Below, one piece after another: positions 17,482-26,006 of a stretch of 64,000 bases of DNA. Source of the DNA: an uncultured Collinsella sp. GTDB taxonomy: Bacteria > Actinomycetota > Coriobacteriia > Coriobacteriales > Coriobacteriaceae. How positions within the stretch are numbered: the stretch's first letter is position 1; the number at the start of each line of letters is the position of its first letter. The position numbers and the translations under genes were made by a program. The notes beneath the pieces are model-generated. The model saw nothing but the letters and a program-made list of their open reading frames with translations, was not told where the DNA came from and searched no databases. The stretch covers positions 62,001 to 126,000 of the forward strand of contig CAUEMA010000001.1 of the NCBI GenBank assembly GCA_959018755.1, given 5' to 3'.

Positions 17482-17837
17482 CCGCAGCCTCATCCTACAT
17501 TGCCTACGCGCGGGCGCTCAACAGGCTGGGTTGGACGCCTGCCGAGTTTGTGGTGGCGGAGTCGTTTGCCGTGCGTCTACGCGGCATGCTGGGACGGTCT
17601 CCGATTGCTGCCAACGGGTTGCCGCTCGTCATGGCGTTTCCGCGCTGCTCTTCGGTCCACACCTGCTTTATGGTCTATCCCATCGACGTTGCCTTTATTG
17701 ACCGTTACGGCAACGTCCTCGCGCGCTACGAAAACGTCCGTCCTTGGCGCATGTGTTCCTGTCCCGGTGCCTGGGCGGTATTGGAACGCCCTTCAATCCT
17801 CGCTACACCTCCCGCCCTTCAACAAGTGCCGGCGTAG
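17478..17837 (+). CDS. DUF192-like protein
   Basis: 119 residues with the DUF192 outline: an AVRLRGMLGR turn, LPLVMAFPRCSSVHTCFMVYPIDVAF in place of the usual W-M-K-N-T-x-x-P-L-D segment, then DRYGNVLARYENVRPW. GTG 17478 overlaps the TadE stop (GTGA), so it is the last gene of the tad operon. DUF192 has no established enzyme activity. Confidence 0.65.
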   Translation: MTAASSYIAYARALNRLGWTPAEFVVAESFAVRLRGMLGRSPIAANGLPLVMAFPRCSSVHTCFMVYPIDVAFIDRYGNVLARYENVRPWRMCSCPGAWAVLERPSILATPPALQQVPA

Positions 17838-17855
17838 GAATTGGCGACAGCGGAC

Positions 17856-17870
17856 TTTCGTCATACGAAA
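17856..17870. promoter_or_regulatory. Palindromic operator-like site before the toxin-antitoxin pair
   Basis: TTTCGT-CAT-ACGAAA is a perfect 6-bp inverted repeat with a 3-base spacer, 25 bp upstream of the first gene. TA modules with ribbon-helix-helix antitoxins usually self-regulate at such sites. Confidence 0.45.
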
Positions 17871-17895
17871 TTGGGTAAGATGGAGGAGAAGATGC

Positions 17896-18162
17896 ATGGA
17901 TGTTGAGATCCATCCCAACGCCAAAAAACACTTGACGGAAAAGCAGGTGCTTGGTGCCTGGTTCGCGGTTACTGAGTGCATTCGCCGCGAGTCGGAGGAT
18001 GAGCCGCCGAGATGGCTTGCCATTGGATGGCTTCCAGATGGTCGAAGTGTGGAACTTGTTGCGGTCGAACTAATTCGTGGATGGCTCATTGTTCATGCCC
18101 TGTCTCCGGTTCAGAAGAAATTCTGGCAAGAGATCGAGCGAGCTCGGCAGAGGGGTCGATGA
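17896..18162 (+). CDS. BrnT-like putative toxin
   Basis: An 88-residue protein. The central RWLAIGWLPDGRSVELVAVEL strand pair and the final IVHALSPVQKKFW resemble the small RelE/BrnT-type ribonuclease fold. ATG 17896 follows GGAGGAG. It overlaps the next gene by four bases. The toxin-first order is as in brnTA. The identification is by fold outline and context only. Confidence 0.55.
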   Translation: MDVEIHPNAKKHLTEKQVLGAWFAVTECIRRESEDEPPRWLAIGWLPDGRSVELVAVELIRGWLIVHALSPVQKKFWQEIERARQRGR

Positions 18163-18446
18163 TGAGCAAGGCGTATACGGCTGCCAATGGTCAGGTTGTA
18201 ACGGATGAAATGATTGACGCGTGGTGCGAGTCGTACGAGCATGGCGGGTTTCCGGACGGCGAGCATACCGTTGGGGGGATCGTGCACGGGCGGCCTCCGC
18301 TCTCAAGCGAAGGGACGGCAACGCTATCGGTCAAGATTCCCCTAGGGATGAAGGAGGCGATTCGTCGTCGGGCGGCGGCTGAAGGGATGACGCCAAGTGA
18401 GTTTGCCCGTGCAGCCCTGAGCGAAAAACTTCTTGCGGCGGGTTGA
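18159..18446 (+). CDS. Ribbon-helix-helix (CopG-like) putative antitoxin
   Basis: 95 residues. The C-terminal half (TATLSVKIPLGMKEAIRRRA, then EGMTPSEFARAALSEKL) is a clear ribbon-helix-helix DNA-binding domain; the N-terminal 45 residues would bind the toxin. It starts at ATG 18159 (or 18162), overlapping the toxin stop. Likely autoregulator of the pair. Confidence 0.65.
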   Translation: MMSKAYTAANGQVVTDEMIDAWCESYEHGGFPDGEHTVGGIVHGRPPLSSEGTATLSVKIPLGMKEAIRRRAAAEGMTPSEFARAALSEKLLAAG

Positions 18447-18499
18447 TGTCTCTAACGTGCTGTTCTATAGGGTCGGACTTGTGGCTGGCACCGTGCCCA

Positions 18500-18549
18500 A
18501 AAACTTTTTTCAAATTCTCGGTTGACCGGAGCGCGTCCTTGGTTATACT
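18500..18549 (+). promoter_or_regulatory. tRNA-Phe promoter with upstream AT element
   Basis: TTGACC (18522-18527) and TATACT (18544-18549), spacing 16. They are preceded by an A3-CTTTTTT-CAAAT tract at 18500-18515 which recurs before the tRNA-Leu and tRNA-Arg promoters. Confidence 0.75.
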
Positions 18550-18581
18550 AATCAAGCCTTGAAACAAGGCACACCTCAAAT

Positions 18582-18636
<55 letters not shown>

Positions 18637-18654
<18 letters not shown>

Positions 18655-18887
18655 CCTTGAATTGACTAGGACCTCTGCAAAGGGGTCCTTTTCTTTTATG
18701 TGGACCATGCATGGAATCGAACCCCGTGAGGGCGCGGAGCTGAGGAAACGCGCAAGCGTTTTCCAGCGTAGCTCGCAAGGCGCGCAAGCGCCGCGGCGGT
18801 CCGTCCGCGCAGCGCGCGGACGCGATTCCCTTCCCCGCCACCTTGAATTGACTAGGACCTCTGCAAAGGGGTCCTTTTCTTTTATGT
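18637..18887 (+). repeat. tRNA-Phe tail repeat unit (186-bp period)
   Basis: The last 18 bases of the tRNA plus its terminator (18637-18701) recur without any change at 18823-18887, a 65-bp perfect direct repeat with period 186. The insert has an antisense copy of the T-arm (18713-18725 against 18631-18643, 13/13) and three hairpins: 18744-18764, 18779-18792 and 18802-18822. The repeat begins inside the T-loop. Confidence 0.92.
18668..18698 (+). terminator. tRNA-Phe terminator (first copy)
   Basis: Stem AGGACC/GGTCCT (18668-18673 with 18684-18689) followed by a T-rich run. An identical copy lies at 18854-18884 at the end of the repeat unit. Confidence 0.85.
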
Positions 18888-19132
18888 AGGGTTCCGCGGA
18901 AAATGCATCCCAGAATTGGGCTTTAGAGCGGGATGCGCTTTCCAGCGCTTGCTTCCGACGTGCGTGCACATCTCGGCGCACTAGCTCGGGCCCGCCCCAG
19001 ACATTCCTCCCGCTTTTGCGCCACTTTGCAGACCGTTCGGTCGTCTGTCCGCACGCGCGGGTATACTCAAAACGATACTTTTCCTATGCAATACGATGCA
19101 GGCTCGACCTGCACGATCCGAAGGGGGCAGTG
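18888..19132. other. Intergenic stretch before the GH5-like gene
   Basis: A hairpin GCATCCC/GGGATGC with flanking GGAAA/TTTCC arms (18898-18945 region) follows the tRNA-Phe repeat. Nothing else recognisable until AAGGGGG at 19121, the ribosome site of the next gene. Confidence 0.5.
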
Positions 19133-20194
19133 ATGGAGAGGATACTCGGCGTTAATCTCTCTGGCTGGTTTATTCCCGAGCCTTGGGTGACCCCGTCGCT
19201 ATACGCGGCGACCGGTGCATCCAACGCGGCCGAGCTGCAGGAGGCCATGGGCACCGCCGCCTATAACGAGCGCATGCGCCGTCATTACGAGACGTTTGTG
19301 AGTGAGGACGATTTTCGCCGCATGGCGCAGATCGGTCTCAATGCCGTGCGTCTGCCGGTGCCCTGGTATGCCTTTGGTTCGCAGGAGGCCGATGCGTCCT
19401 ACATCTCGGTTGTCGACTACATCGACCGTGCAATTGAGTGGGCTGCCAAGTACGACATCCGCGTACTGCTCGATCTGGCGACGGTGCCCGGTGGCCAGGG
19501 CGATTCCAACGATTCGCCCACCACGCCGGAGGCTGTTGCCGAGTGGCATTCGTCCACCAACGGCCGTCATGTCGCACTCGACGTGCTCGAGCGCTTGGCC
19601 GATCGCTACGGCGAGGCCGAGAGCCTGCTGGGCATTGAGCTGCTGGACACGCCGCAGATGAGCGTCCGCAAGAGCCTCTTTACCATGACGGATGGAATTC
19701 CGGCCCACTACTTGCGCAATTTCTATCGCGATGCCTACGAGCTCGTCCGTTCGTATATGCCCGAGGATAAGATCGTCGTCTTCTCGTCTTCGGGGCATCC
19801 CAGCGAGTGGAAGCATTTTATGCGCGGTGCCAAGTACAAGAACGTCTACATGGACCTTCACCTGTACCATTACCGCGACGAGTATGCGCTCGACATCACG
19901 AGCCCCCGCGGGCTGGCGACGGCGATTTCGCGTAACAAGCGCGAGCTTAAAGAAGCGATCTCGACAGGGTTCCCCGTGCTGGTGGGCGAATGGTCGGGCG
20001 CGGCGATCTTTGCCAACTCGTCGGTTACGCCCGAGGGCCGCAATGCCTACGAGCGCGTGTTTATCGCCAACCAGCTGGCTTCGTTTGCGCCGGCTGCCGG
20101 TTGGTTCTTCCAAACGTGGAAGACCGAGAAGCGCATTGCAGCATGGGACGCCCGCGCGGCACTCGGTACGCTCGAGCGCGGCATGATTGAATAG
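19133..20194 (+). CDS. Glycoside hydrolase family 5-like protein lacking the acid/base Glu
   Basis: A 353-residue (beta/alpha)8 protein related to exo-beta-1,3-glucanase-like GH5 members: GVNLSGWF at the start, RLPVPW (about 77-82), GIELLDTP (169-174), and LVGEWSG with the nucleophile Glu at 286. GH5 enzymes normally read N-E-P where this one has D172-T173-P174, so the catalytic acid/base Glu is missing while the nucleophile is kept. No signal peptide, so it appears cytoplasmic. It may be inactive, act with altered chemistry, or be a binding protein. ATG 19133 follows AAGGGGG; the frame upstream is only open by chance. Confidence 0.75.
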   Translation: MERILGVNLSGWFIPEPWVTPSLYAATGASNAAELQEAMGTAAYNERMRRHYETFVSEDDFRRMAQIGLNAVRLPVPWYAFGSQEADASYISVVDYIDRAIEWAAKYDIRVLLDLATVPGGQGDSNDSPTTPEAVAEWHSSTNGRHVALDVLERLADRYGEAESLLGIELLDTPQMSVRKSLFTMTDGIPAHYLRNFYRDAYELVRSYMPEDKIVVFSSSGHPSEWKHFMRGAKYKNVYMDLHLYHYRDEYALDITSPRGLATAISRNKRELKEAISTGFPVLVGEWSGAAIFANSSVTPEGRNAYERVFIANQLASFAPAAGWFFQTWKTEKRIAAWDARAALGTLERGMIE

Positions 20195-20200
20195 GTTGAT

Positions 20201-21079
20201 ATGACGCAAAACAGCGCCCATACGGGCAAACTCTATGTGGTCGGCACGCCCATCGGCAACCTGGGCGACCTGTCCCCGCGCGTTGGCGGGGCCTTTGCCG
20301 CCGCCGATGCCATTTGCTGCGAAGACACGCGTGTGACGTCAAAGCTGCTGATGCACCTGGGCATTTCCAAGCCGCTTGTCCGTTGCGACGAGAATGTGAT
20401 CGCCAGTCGCGCCGCCGGCCTGGTCGACCGCCTGCTGGCGGGGGAGACCCTCGCCTTTGCCTCGGACGCCGGCATGCCGAGTGTGTCCGACCCCGGCCAG
20501 GTGCTGGTCGAGGCAGCGCGTGAGGCCGATGTGACCGTCGAAGTTGTCCCCGGGCCCTCTGCTTGCGTCACGGCGCTCGTTTCGTCCGGCATTCCCTGCG
20601 AGCATTTTTTCTTCGAGGGCTTTTTGGGCCGAAAGCACGGCGACCGCGTGCGTCGTTTGCAGCGCCTTGCCGTAGTGCCCGGCGCGCTCATCTTCTACGA
20701 GTCTCCACATCGCATCGTGGCGACGCTCGAGGCCGTGGCGGAGGTCTTTCCCCAGCGTGAGGTTGCCGTCTGCCGCGAACTCACCAAGCTGCACGAGGAG
20801 GTCTTGCGCGGGCCCGCTGCCCAGCTCGCCGAGGAGCTGCGTGCTCGCGGCGAGGTAAAGGGCGAGATTGCGCTGGTCATCGCGCCGCCGAGCGAGGACG
20901 AGGAGGCTGGCATCGTACCGGTTGGCGCCGCGGCAGCGGATCCCGACGAGGCCCTGCGCGAGGATATCCGCGTCGCGCTCGAGGAGGGGGAGCCCGCCTC
21001 TGCGGTGGCCAAGCGCCTGTCTCAGAAGTATTCGCGCCGCAAGCGCGATGTCTATGCCATGGTGCTCGATATGCAATAG
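20201..21079 (+). CDS. rsmI: 16S rRNA (cytidine1402-2'-O)-methyltransferase
   Basis: Methylates the 2'-hydroxyl of C1402 in the decoding centre with S-adenosylmethionine. The 292-residue protein shows the SAM-pocket loop VGTPIGNLGDLSPR at 12-25, CEDTRVTSKLL, FASDAGMPSVSDPG, VPGPSA and FFEGFLGRK, all standard for RsmI. It starts six bases after the GH5-like stop. Confidence 0.95.
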   Translation: MTQNSAHTGKLYVVGTPIGNLGDLSPRVGGAFAAADAICCEDTRVTSKLLMHLGISKPLVRCDENVIASRAAGLVDRLLAGETLAFASDAGMPSVSDPGQVLVEAAREADVTVEVVPGPSACVTALVSSGIPCEHFFFEGFLGRKHGDRVRRLQRLAVVPGALIFYESPHRIVATLEAVAEVFPQREVAVCRELTKLHEEVLRGPAAQLAEELRARGEVKGEIALVIAPPSEDEEAGIVPVGAAAADPDEALREDIRVALEEGEPASAVAKRLSQKYSRRKRDVYAMVLDMQ

Positions 21080-21148
21080 ATGGAGGATATCCAGCCCTTG
21101 CGCTAGAATCATCCCCTGTATGCAACGTTTTTCTGGAGGACAAACCCC

Positions 21149-22750
21149 ATGGATCAAAGCAAGCCTTCGTTCTTTATCACGACGCCCATCTACTACGTCA
21201 ACGCCGATCCGCACCTGGGCACGGCTTATTCCACCATCATCGCCGACGTTCAGGCTCGCTATCGCCGCTCCGCCGGCTATAACGTCAAGTTCCTGACCGG
21301 CATGGACGAGCACGGCGAGAAGGTCGCCGAGGCCGCAGCCAAGCACGGCATGACGCCGCAGGAGTGGACCGACAGCCAGGCTCCGCACTTCAAGGAGCTT
21401 TGGAGCAAGCTCGAGATTTCCAATGACGACTTCATCCGCACCACCGAGCCGCGCCAGCATCATGCCGTGCAGTACCTGTGGGAGCGCATGAAGGAGTCCG
21501 GCTATCTGTATAAGGGCAGCTACGACGGCTGGTATTGCGTACCCGACGAGACCTACTTCACCGACACGCAGGTCCAGAAGGGCGACGAGGAGTACGGCAG
21601 CGTCGGCCAGCACCTGTGCCCCGACTGCCACCGTCCGCTTGAGCGCGTGCAGGAGGAGTCCTACTTCTTTAAGCTTTCCGCCTTCCAGGACAAGCTGCTC
21701 AAGCTCTATGACGAGCACCCCGACTTTGTCGAGCCCGCGTTCCGCATGAACGAGGTACGTAGCTTTGTCGAGGGCGGCCTTAACGACCTTTCCGTGAGCC
21801 GCACGAGCTTTGACTGGGGCATTCAGGTTCCGTTTGACGAGGGCCACGTGACCTACGTGTGGTTCGATGCGCTGCTCAACTATATGACGGCCGTCGGCTA
21901 CGGTGTCGACACCGACGAGGCGCGTGCCGAGCTGGCCTATCGCTGGCCCGCGCAGTTCCACATCGTGGGCAAGGACATCATCCGCTTCCACTGCGTCATT
22001 TGGCCCGCCATGCTCATGGCCATCGGCGAGGCCCTGCCCGAGCACGTCTTTGCCCACGGCTTCCTGACCGTGCGCAATGCCGAGACCGGCAAGGCCGAGA
22101 AGATGTCCAAGAGCCGCGGCAACGCCATCGCTCCGCAGGACGTTATCGACATGCTGGGCGTCGAGGGCTATCGCTATTACTTTATGACCGACGTCGTTCC
22201 CGGCACCGACGGAGCCATCAGCTTCGATCGCATGGAGCAGGTCTACAACGCCGACCTGGCCAACAGCTGGGGCAACCTTATCTCGCGTTCGCTCAACATG
22301 AGCGGCAAGTACTTTGACGGTTGCGCGCCCGCCAAGCCCGCGTCGTTCGATGCGTTCGAAAACCCGCTGGCAAAGATCGCCGATGGCCTGGTCGAACGCT
22401 ACATGGCCAAGATGGACGTGCTCGACTACGGTGGAGCTAAGGACGAGGTCATGGAGCTCATCCACGCTGCTAACCACTACATCGAGGACTCTGAGCCCTG
22501 GGCGCTTGCCAAGGACGAGGCCAAGGCTGACGAGCTGGCATTTGTGATCTACAACCTGCTCGAGGCTATCCGCATTGCCGCTCACCTGCTGATGCCGCTC
22601 ATGCCCCAGACTTCTGCCGAGGCCCTGCGCCGCCTGTCGTGCGAGGACGAGGCCGCGAGCGACGACCTCAAGGGCATTTGCGCTTGGGGCTTGCTTGCCG
22701 GTGGTCAGCCCGTCGAGAAGGGCGAGCCGCTGTTCCCGCGTCTGGGCTAA
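21149..22750 (+). CDS. metG: Methionyl-tRNA synthetase
   Basis: Charges tRNA-Met. 533 residues; HIGH-type motif PHLGTAYSTI (residues 21-30), a short knuckle with CPDC, and KMSKS (about 316-320). It lacks the C-terminal dimerisation/OB domain found in longer MetRS. Start ATG 21149 with TGGAGGA in front. A terminator follows. Confidence 0.96.
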   Translation: MDQSKPSFFITTPIYYVNADPHLGTAYSTIIADVQARYRRSAGYNVKFLTGMDEHGEKVAEAAAKHGMTPQEWTDSQAPHFKELWSKLEISNDDFIRTTEPRQHHAVQYLWERMKESGYLYKGSYDGWYCVPDETYFTDTQVQKGDEEYGSVGQHLCPDCHRPLERVQEESYFFKLSAFQDKLLKLYDEHPDFVEPAFRMNEVRSFVEGGLNDLSVSRTSFDWGIQVPFDEGHVTYVWFDALLNYMTAVGYGVDTDEARAELAYRWPAQFHIVGKDIIRFHCVIWPAMLMAIGEALPEHVFAHGFLTVRNAETGKAEKMSKSRGNAIAPQDVIDMLGVEGYRYYFMTDVVPGTDGAISFDRMEQVYNADLANSWGNLISRSLNMSGKYFDGCAPAKPASFDAFENPLAKIADGLVERYMAKMDVLDYGGAKDEVMELIHAANHYIEDSEPWALAKDEAKADELAFVIYNLLEAIRIAAHLLMPLMPQTSAEALRRLSCEDEAASDDLKGICAWGLLAGGQPVEKGEPLFPRLG

Positions 22751-22789
22751 GCCGCCGCGCGCCATATCGGCAATTTGCTGTTTAGATGT

Positions 22790-22823
22790 AAGGGCATGGC
22801 CGCAACGGTCCATGCCCTTTTGT
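22790..22823 (+). terminator. Rho-independent terminator of metG
   Basis: A 10-bp stem 22790-22799 with 22810-22819, followed by TTTTGTTT. Confidence 0.88.
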
Positions 22824-22857
22824 TTCAAGACGCCGCCACCATGCTAAGGAGGCAACT

Positions 22858-23718
22858 ATGACAACTTCGCCTTTGGCAAACCCCACGGCAACAAGGGAGC
22901 TGCTGGAGGAGTTTGGCCTTGCGACCAAGCATCGCCTGGGCCAGAACTTCCTGATCGACAACCATGTAATTGAGCGCATTTGCGAGCTTTCCGAGCTTGC
23001 GGGCGATGAGCGCGTGCTCGAGGTCGGTCCGGGCGTTGGTACGCTCACGCTTGCGCTGCTGCAGGAGGCGGCGTGCGTCACGTCGATCGAGGCCGACCCC
23101 GAGCTCGAGCCGGTGCTCGATGCCCATGCCGCTGACTACGCCAACTTCCGCTTTATCATGGGCGACGCGCTCAGGGTGACGCCGGAGCAGATTGAGCAGG
23201 TTGCGGGCGGTGAGCCGACGGTATTTGTCGCGAACCTGCCCTATAACGTGGCGGCGACGATCATCCTGCAGTTCTTCCAGACGATGCCCGCGCTCAAGCA
23301 CGCCGTCGTCATGGTTCAAAAGGAGGTTGCCGATCGCATTGCCGCAGTGCCGGGCAATAAGACCTATGGCGGCTATACGGCAAAGCTCGGCCTGTATGCG
23401 CAGGTGACGGGTCGCTTTGAGGTGCCGCCGCGTTGCTTTATGCCGGCACCGCACGTGGACTCGGCCGTCGTGCGTATCGACCGTGTTGACGGCGTGGTGC
23501 CCGAAGGACTCGATCGCGAGTTTGTGGCCCGCGTGATTGACGCTGCGTTTGCTCAGCGTCGCAAGACCATCCGCAATTCCATGAGCGCCAACGGCTTTGC
23601 CAAGGACGTGCTCGATGCCGCCTTTGAGGCTTGCGGTATCTCACCCACCACGCGCGCCGAGACGCTCGATGTTGCTGACTTTGTCCGCCTGGCCCAGGAG
23701 CTAATCCATGACGCCTAA
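22858..23718 (+). CDS. rsmA: 16S rRNA (adenine1518/1519-N6)-dimethyltransferase
   Basis: KsgA-type enzyme for late 30S maturation. 286 residues; GQNFLIDNHVIERI near 27, SAM motif EVGPGVGTLT (about 57-66), catalytic NLPYNVAA (about 127-134), and the C-terminal helical lobe with AFAQRRKTIRNS. AAGGAGG precedes ATG 22858. It overlaps the next gene by 11 bases. Confidence 0.96.
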   Translation: MTTSPLANPTATRELLEEFGLATKHRLGQNFLIDNHVIERICELSELAGDERVLEVGPGVGTLTLALLQEAACVTSIEADPELEPVLDAHAADYANFRFIMGDALRVTPEQIEQVAGGEPTVFVANLPYNVAATIILQFFQTMPALKHAVVMVQKEVADRIAAVPGNKTYGGYTAKLGLYAQVTGRFEVPPRCFMPAPHVDSAVVRIDRVDGVVPEGLDREFVARVIDAAFAQRRKTIRNSMSANGFAKDVLDAAFEACGISPTTRAETLDVADFVRLAQELIHDA

Positions 23719-24625
23719 TGCCGAACGCGTGACGTTTACCAAGAAAAAGAAGACGGTTGCCTGCCCCGTGCCCTTGGCACCGCTTGCCGACACGCATGCG
23801 CATCTGCTTTCGTTTTGGGGCAAAGAAGTGCCCGAGACGCTCGTGCGCGCGAAAGCCGCGGGCGTCGACCTGTTGGTGACGATGCTCGACCCCATCGCCG
23901 ACAAGCGCAGCGTGACGGACTATAGCGACTGGCTGGTGCGCGAAATTCTACCGATGCGGGATATTCCGCAGATCAAGTATCTCGCTGGCGTTCATCCCTA
24001 TGGCGCGCCGGATTATACCGACGACATTCACGCGCAGGTCGTTGCCGCGCTCGATAATCCTTTGTGCGCCGGTATCGGCGAGATCGGCCTGGACTACCAC
24101 ATGGATTACGATGACGACATCGCGCCGGCGCCCCATAGCGTGCAGATTGATTGCATGGCACGTCAGCTCGAAGTTGCCGTGCGCCGCAATGTGCCGGTGG
24201 AGCTGCACCTGCGGCACGAGGACTCGGATGGGGAGCGCACTTCGCACGTTGATGCGTACAACGTGCTGCGCGAGGTAGGTGTGCCTCAGGCCGGTTGCGT
24301 GCTGCACTGCTTTGGCGAAGATCGCGCCACAATGGAGCGCTTTGTGGGTTTGGGCTGCTATATCGCCTATGGCGGCGCGGCCACCTTTAAGCGCAACGAC
24401 GGCGTGCGCGAGGCATTTGCGGCAACCCCGCTCGATCGTATTTTGTTCGAGACGGATTGCCCGTATATGGCGCCGGAGCCCATTCGTGGTCTTGAGTGCG
24501 AGCCGGCAATGATTTCTATCACGGCAAACACGCTGGTCAATGACCGCGTCGATCGTACCGGCGAGGATGCTGAGACGATTGCGCAGGCCGCTTGGGAAAA
24601 TGCTCGCAAACTTTTTCAAAAATAG
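23708..24625 (+). CDS. TatD family metal-dependent hydrolase
   Basis: A 305-residue TIM-barrel hydrolase: D-T-H-A-H near 28-32, GIGEIGLDYH (about 118-127), ELHLRHE, HCFGED and ETDCPYMAPEPIRG near 250-263. TatD proteins act as DNases or on D-tyrosyl-type substrates. The start overlaps rsmA; the tatD-rsmA neighbourhood is common in Gram-positive bacteria. Confidence 0.88.
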   Translation: MTPNAERVTFTKKKKTVACPVPLAPLADTHAHLLSFWGKEVPETLVRAKAAGVDLLVTMLDPIADKRSVTDYSDWLVREILPMRDIPQIKYLAGVHPYGAPDYTDDIHAQVVAALDNPLCAGIGEIGLDYHMDYDDDIAPAPHSVQIDCMARQLEVAVRRNVPVELHLRHEDSDGERTSHVDAYNVLREVGVPQAGCVLHCFGEDRATMERFVGLGCYIAYGGAATFKRNDGVREAFAATPLDRILFETDCPYMAPEPIRGLECEPAMISITANTLVNDRVDRTGEDAETIAQAAWENARKLFQK

Positions 24626-24657
24626 TTCTTGCGTTCGCGATGGCGCTCCGTTATTCT
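24608..24657 (+). promoter_or_regulatory. tRNA-Leu promoter with upstream AT element
   Basis: TTGCGT (24629-24634) and TATTCT (24652-24657), spacing 17. The AAACTTTTTCAAAAA element at 24608-24622 overlaps the stop of the tatD-like gene. Confidence 0.7.
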
Positions 24658-24668
24658 AATTTCTGCAC

Positions 24669-24755
24669 GCGGGCGTGGCGGAATTGGCAGACGCGTACGG
24701 TTCAGGTCCGTATGGGGGCAACCCCATGAAGGTTCAAGTCCTTTCGCCCGCACCA
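24669..24755 (+). tRNA. tRNA-Leu (CAG)
   Basis: Class II tRNA with a long variable arm, anticodon CAG in GGTTCAGGTCC, acceptor GCGGGCG/CGCCCGC and encoded CCA. Confidence 0.95.
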
Positions 24756-24990
24756 TTGATTGAAAGAGCTCCCAGCAATGGGAGCTTTTTTGTTATGGGC
24801 CCATCGCAGGGACTTGAACCTGTGAAGGAGCGAGCGTAAAGAAAACGCGGAGCGTTTTTAGCGAGCTGGCGAGTCCGCCGGCAGGCGGCCGAAGCCGGTG
24901 CGTATCCGCGAAGCGGATACGCGGACGTCCTTTCGCCCGCACCATTAAATGAAAGAGCTCCCAGCAATTGGGGCTTTTTTGTTATGGGCC
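24738..24990 (+). repeat. tRNA-Leu tail repeat unit (189-bp period)
   Basis: 24738-24801 recurs at 24927-24990 with four substitutions in 64 bp; the tRNA 3' end itself is unchanged. The insert carries an antisense T-arm (24810-24821 against 24730-24741, 12/12), hairpins AAAACGC/GCGTTTT (24842-24858), CCGCC/GGCGG with a GGCA loop (24875-24888), and a perfect 10-bp stem with GAA loop (24900-24922). Confidence 0.9.
24766..24792 (+). terminator. tRNA-Leu terminator (first copy)
   Basis: AGCTCCC/GGGAGCT stem followed by a T-run. The second copy (about 24955-24981) has changed bases but keeps the stem through a G-U pair. Confidence 0.85.
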
Positions 24991-25061
24991 TCCTGTTGGT
25001 GTCACGTGGCTGCTTCCTGCGGGTATCCTAGTGCCAACGTGTACCTATCAGAGGAGAGACC

Positions 25062-26000
25062 ATGCTGTTGTCCGGTATTATCGCTGCTCTTACGAGCCTT
25101 CTGCTTCCCATCATCATTTTGTTGCTACTGCTTCCCAACGCTTGCTATGTCGTTGAACAGCAGCATGCTGTAATCATCGAGCGCCTGGGCAAGTTCAACC
25201 GCATCGTCAACGCGGGCTTCCACATGAAGGTGCCCGTGATCGACCGCAAGGCCGCCACGGTGAGTCTGCGCACCATGAAAAACGGCTTCGGCATCGACGT
25301 TAAGACCCAGGACAACGTGACCATCGGCCTTGAGGTATCCGCTCAGTACCACGTGAGCTATGACATGGGCGCCGGCCCGGCAGATTCGGGCATCTACAAG
25401 AGCTACTACATGCTGCAGGAGCCCGTCGACCAGATGCGCGATTTCATCACCGATGCCCTGCGCTCTTCCATCCCTGTCTACACGCTCGATGAGGTCTTTG
25501 CCAAGAAGGATGACATCGCCAAGGACGTCAACGCCACCGTGTCCGGGCAGATGGCCGCCTACGGCTTCACCCTCGTGTCGACACTCATCACCAAGATCGC
25601 GCTGCCGACCGAGGTCGAGAACTCCATGAACGACATCAACGCCGCCCAGCGCAAGCGCGCTGCTGCGCAGGAGCTCGCCGAGGCCGACCGCATCAAGCGC
25701 GTCACCGAGGCGACCGCCGAGGCCGAGGCGATGGAAAAGGCGGGCGAAGGCATCGCCAACCAGCGCAAGGCCATCGCGCTGGGCATCAAGGATTCGCTCG
25801 AGATCATCCAGGAGACGGGTGTCGGCAACGACGAGGCCAACCAGTTGTTCATGTTTACGCAGTGGTCCGAGATGATGACGGAGTTTGCTCGTACGGGTAA
25901 AACCTCGACGGTCGTGCTGCCGAGCGATTTCTCGCAGTCGGCCTCGATGTTCGAGCAGATGCTGACCGCCGGCAAAGTTCAAAACGATTCGAAGGAGTAG
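25062..26000 (+). CDS. SPFH/Band 7 (stomatin-like) membrane protein
   Basis: 312 residues: one N-terminal membrane helix (about 6-26), then a Band 7 domain starting EQQHAVIIERLGKF, and a coiled-coil Ala/Glu-rich helix (about 195-240). It resembles hypersensitive-induced-response/stomatin members that form ring-like membrane scaffolds. GAGGAGAG precedes ATG 25062. It is followed after six bases by rlmH; no NfeD partner is adjacent. Confidence 0.85.
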   Translation: MLLSGIIAALTSLLLPIIILLLLLPNACYVVEQQHAVIIERLGKFNRIVNAGFHMKVPVIDRKAATVSLRTMKNGFGIDVKTQDNVTIGLEVSAQYHVSYDMGAGPADSGIYKSYYMLQEPVDQMRDFITDALRSSIPVYTLDEVFAKKDDIAKDVNATVSGQMAAYGFTLVSTLITKIALPTEVENSMNDINAAQRKRAAAQELAEADRIKRVTEATAEAEAMEKAGEGIANQRKAIALGIKDSLEIIQETGVGNDEANQLFMFTQWSEMMTEFARTGKTSTVVLPSDFSQSASMFEQMLTAGKVQNDSKE

Positions 26001-26006
26001 ACGCGC

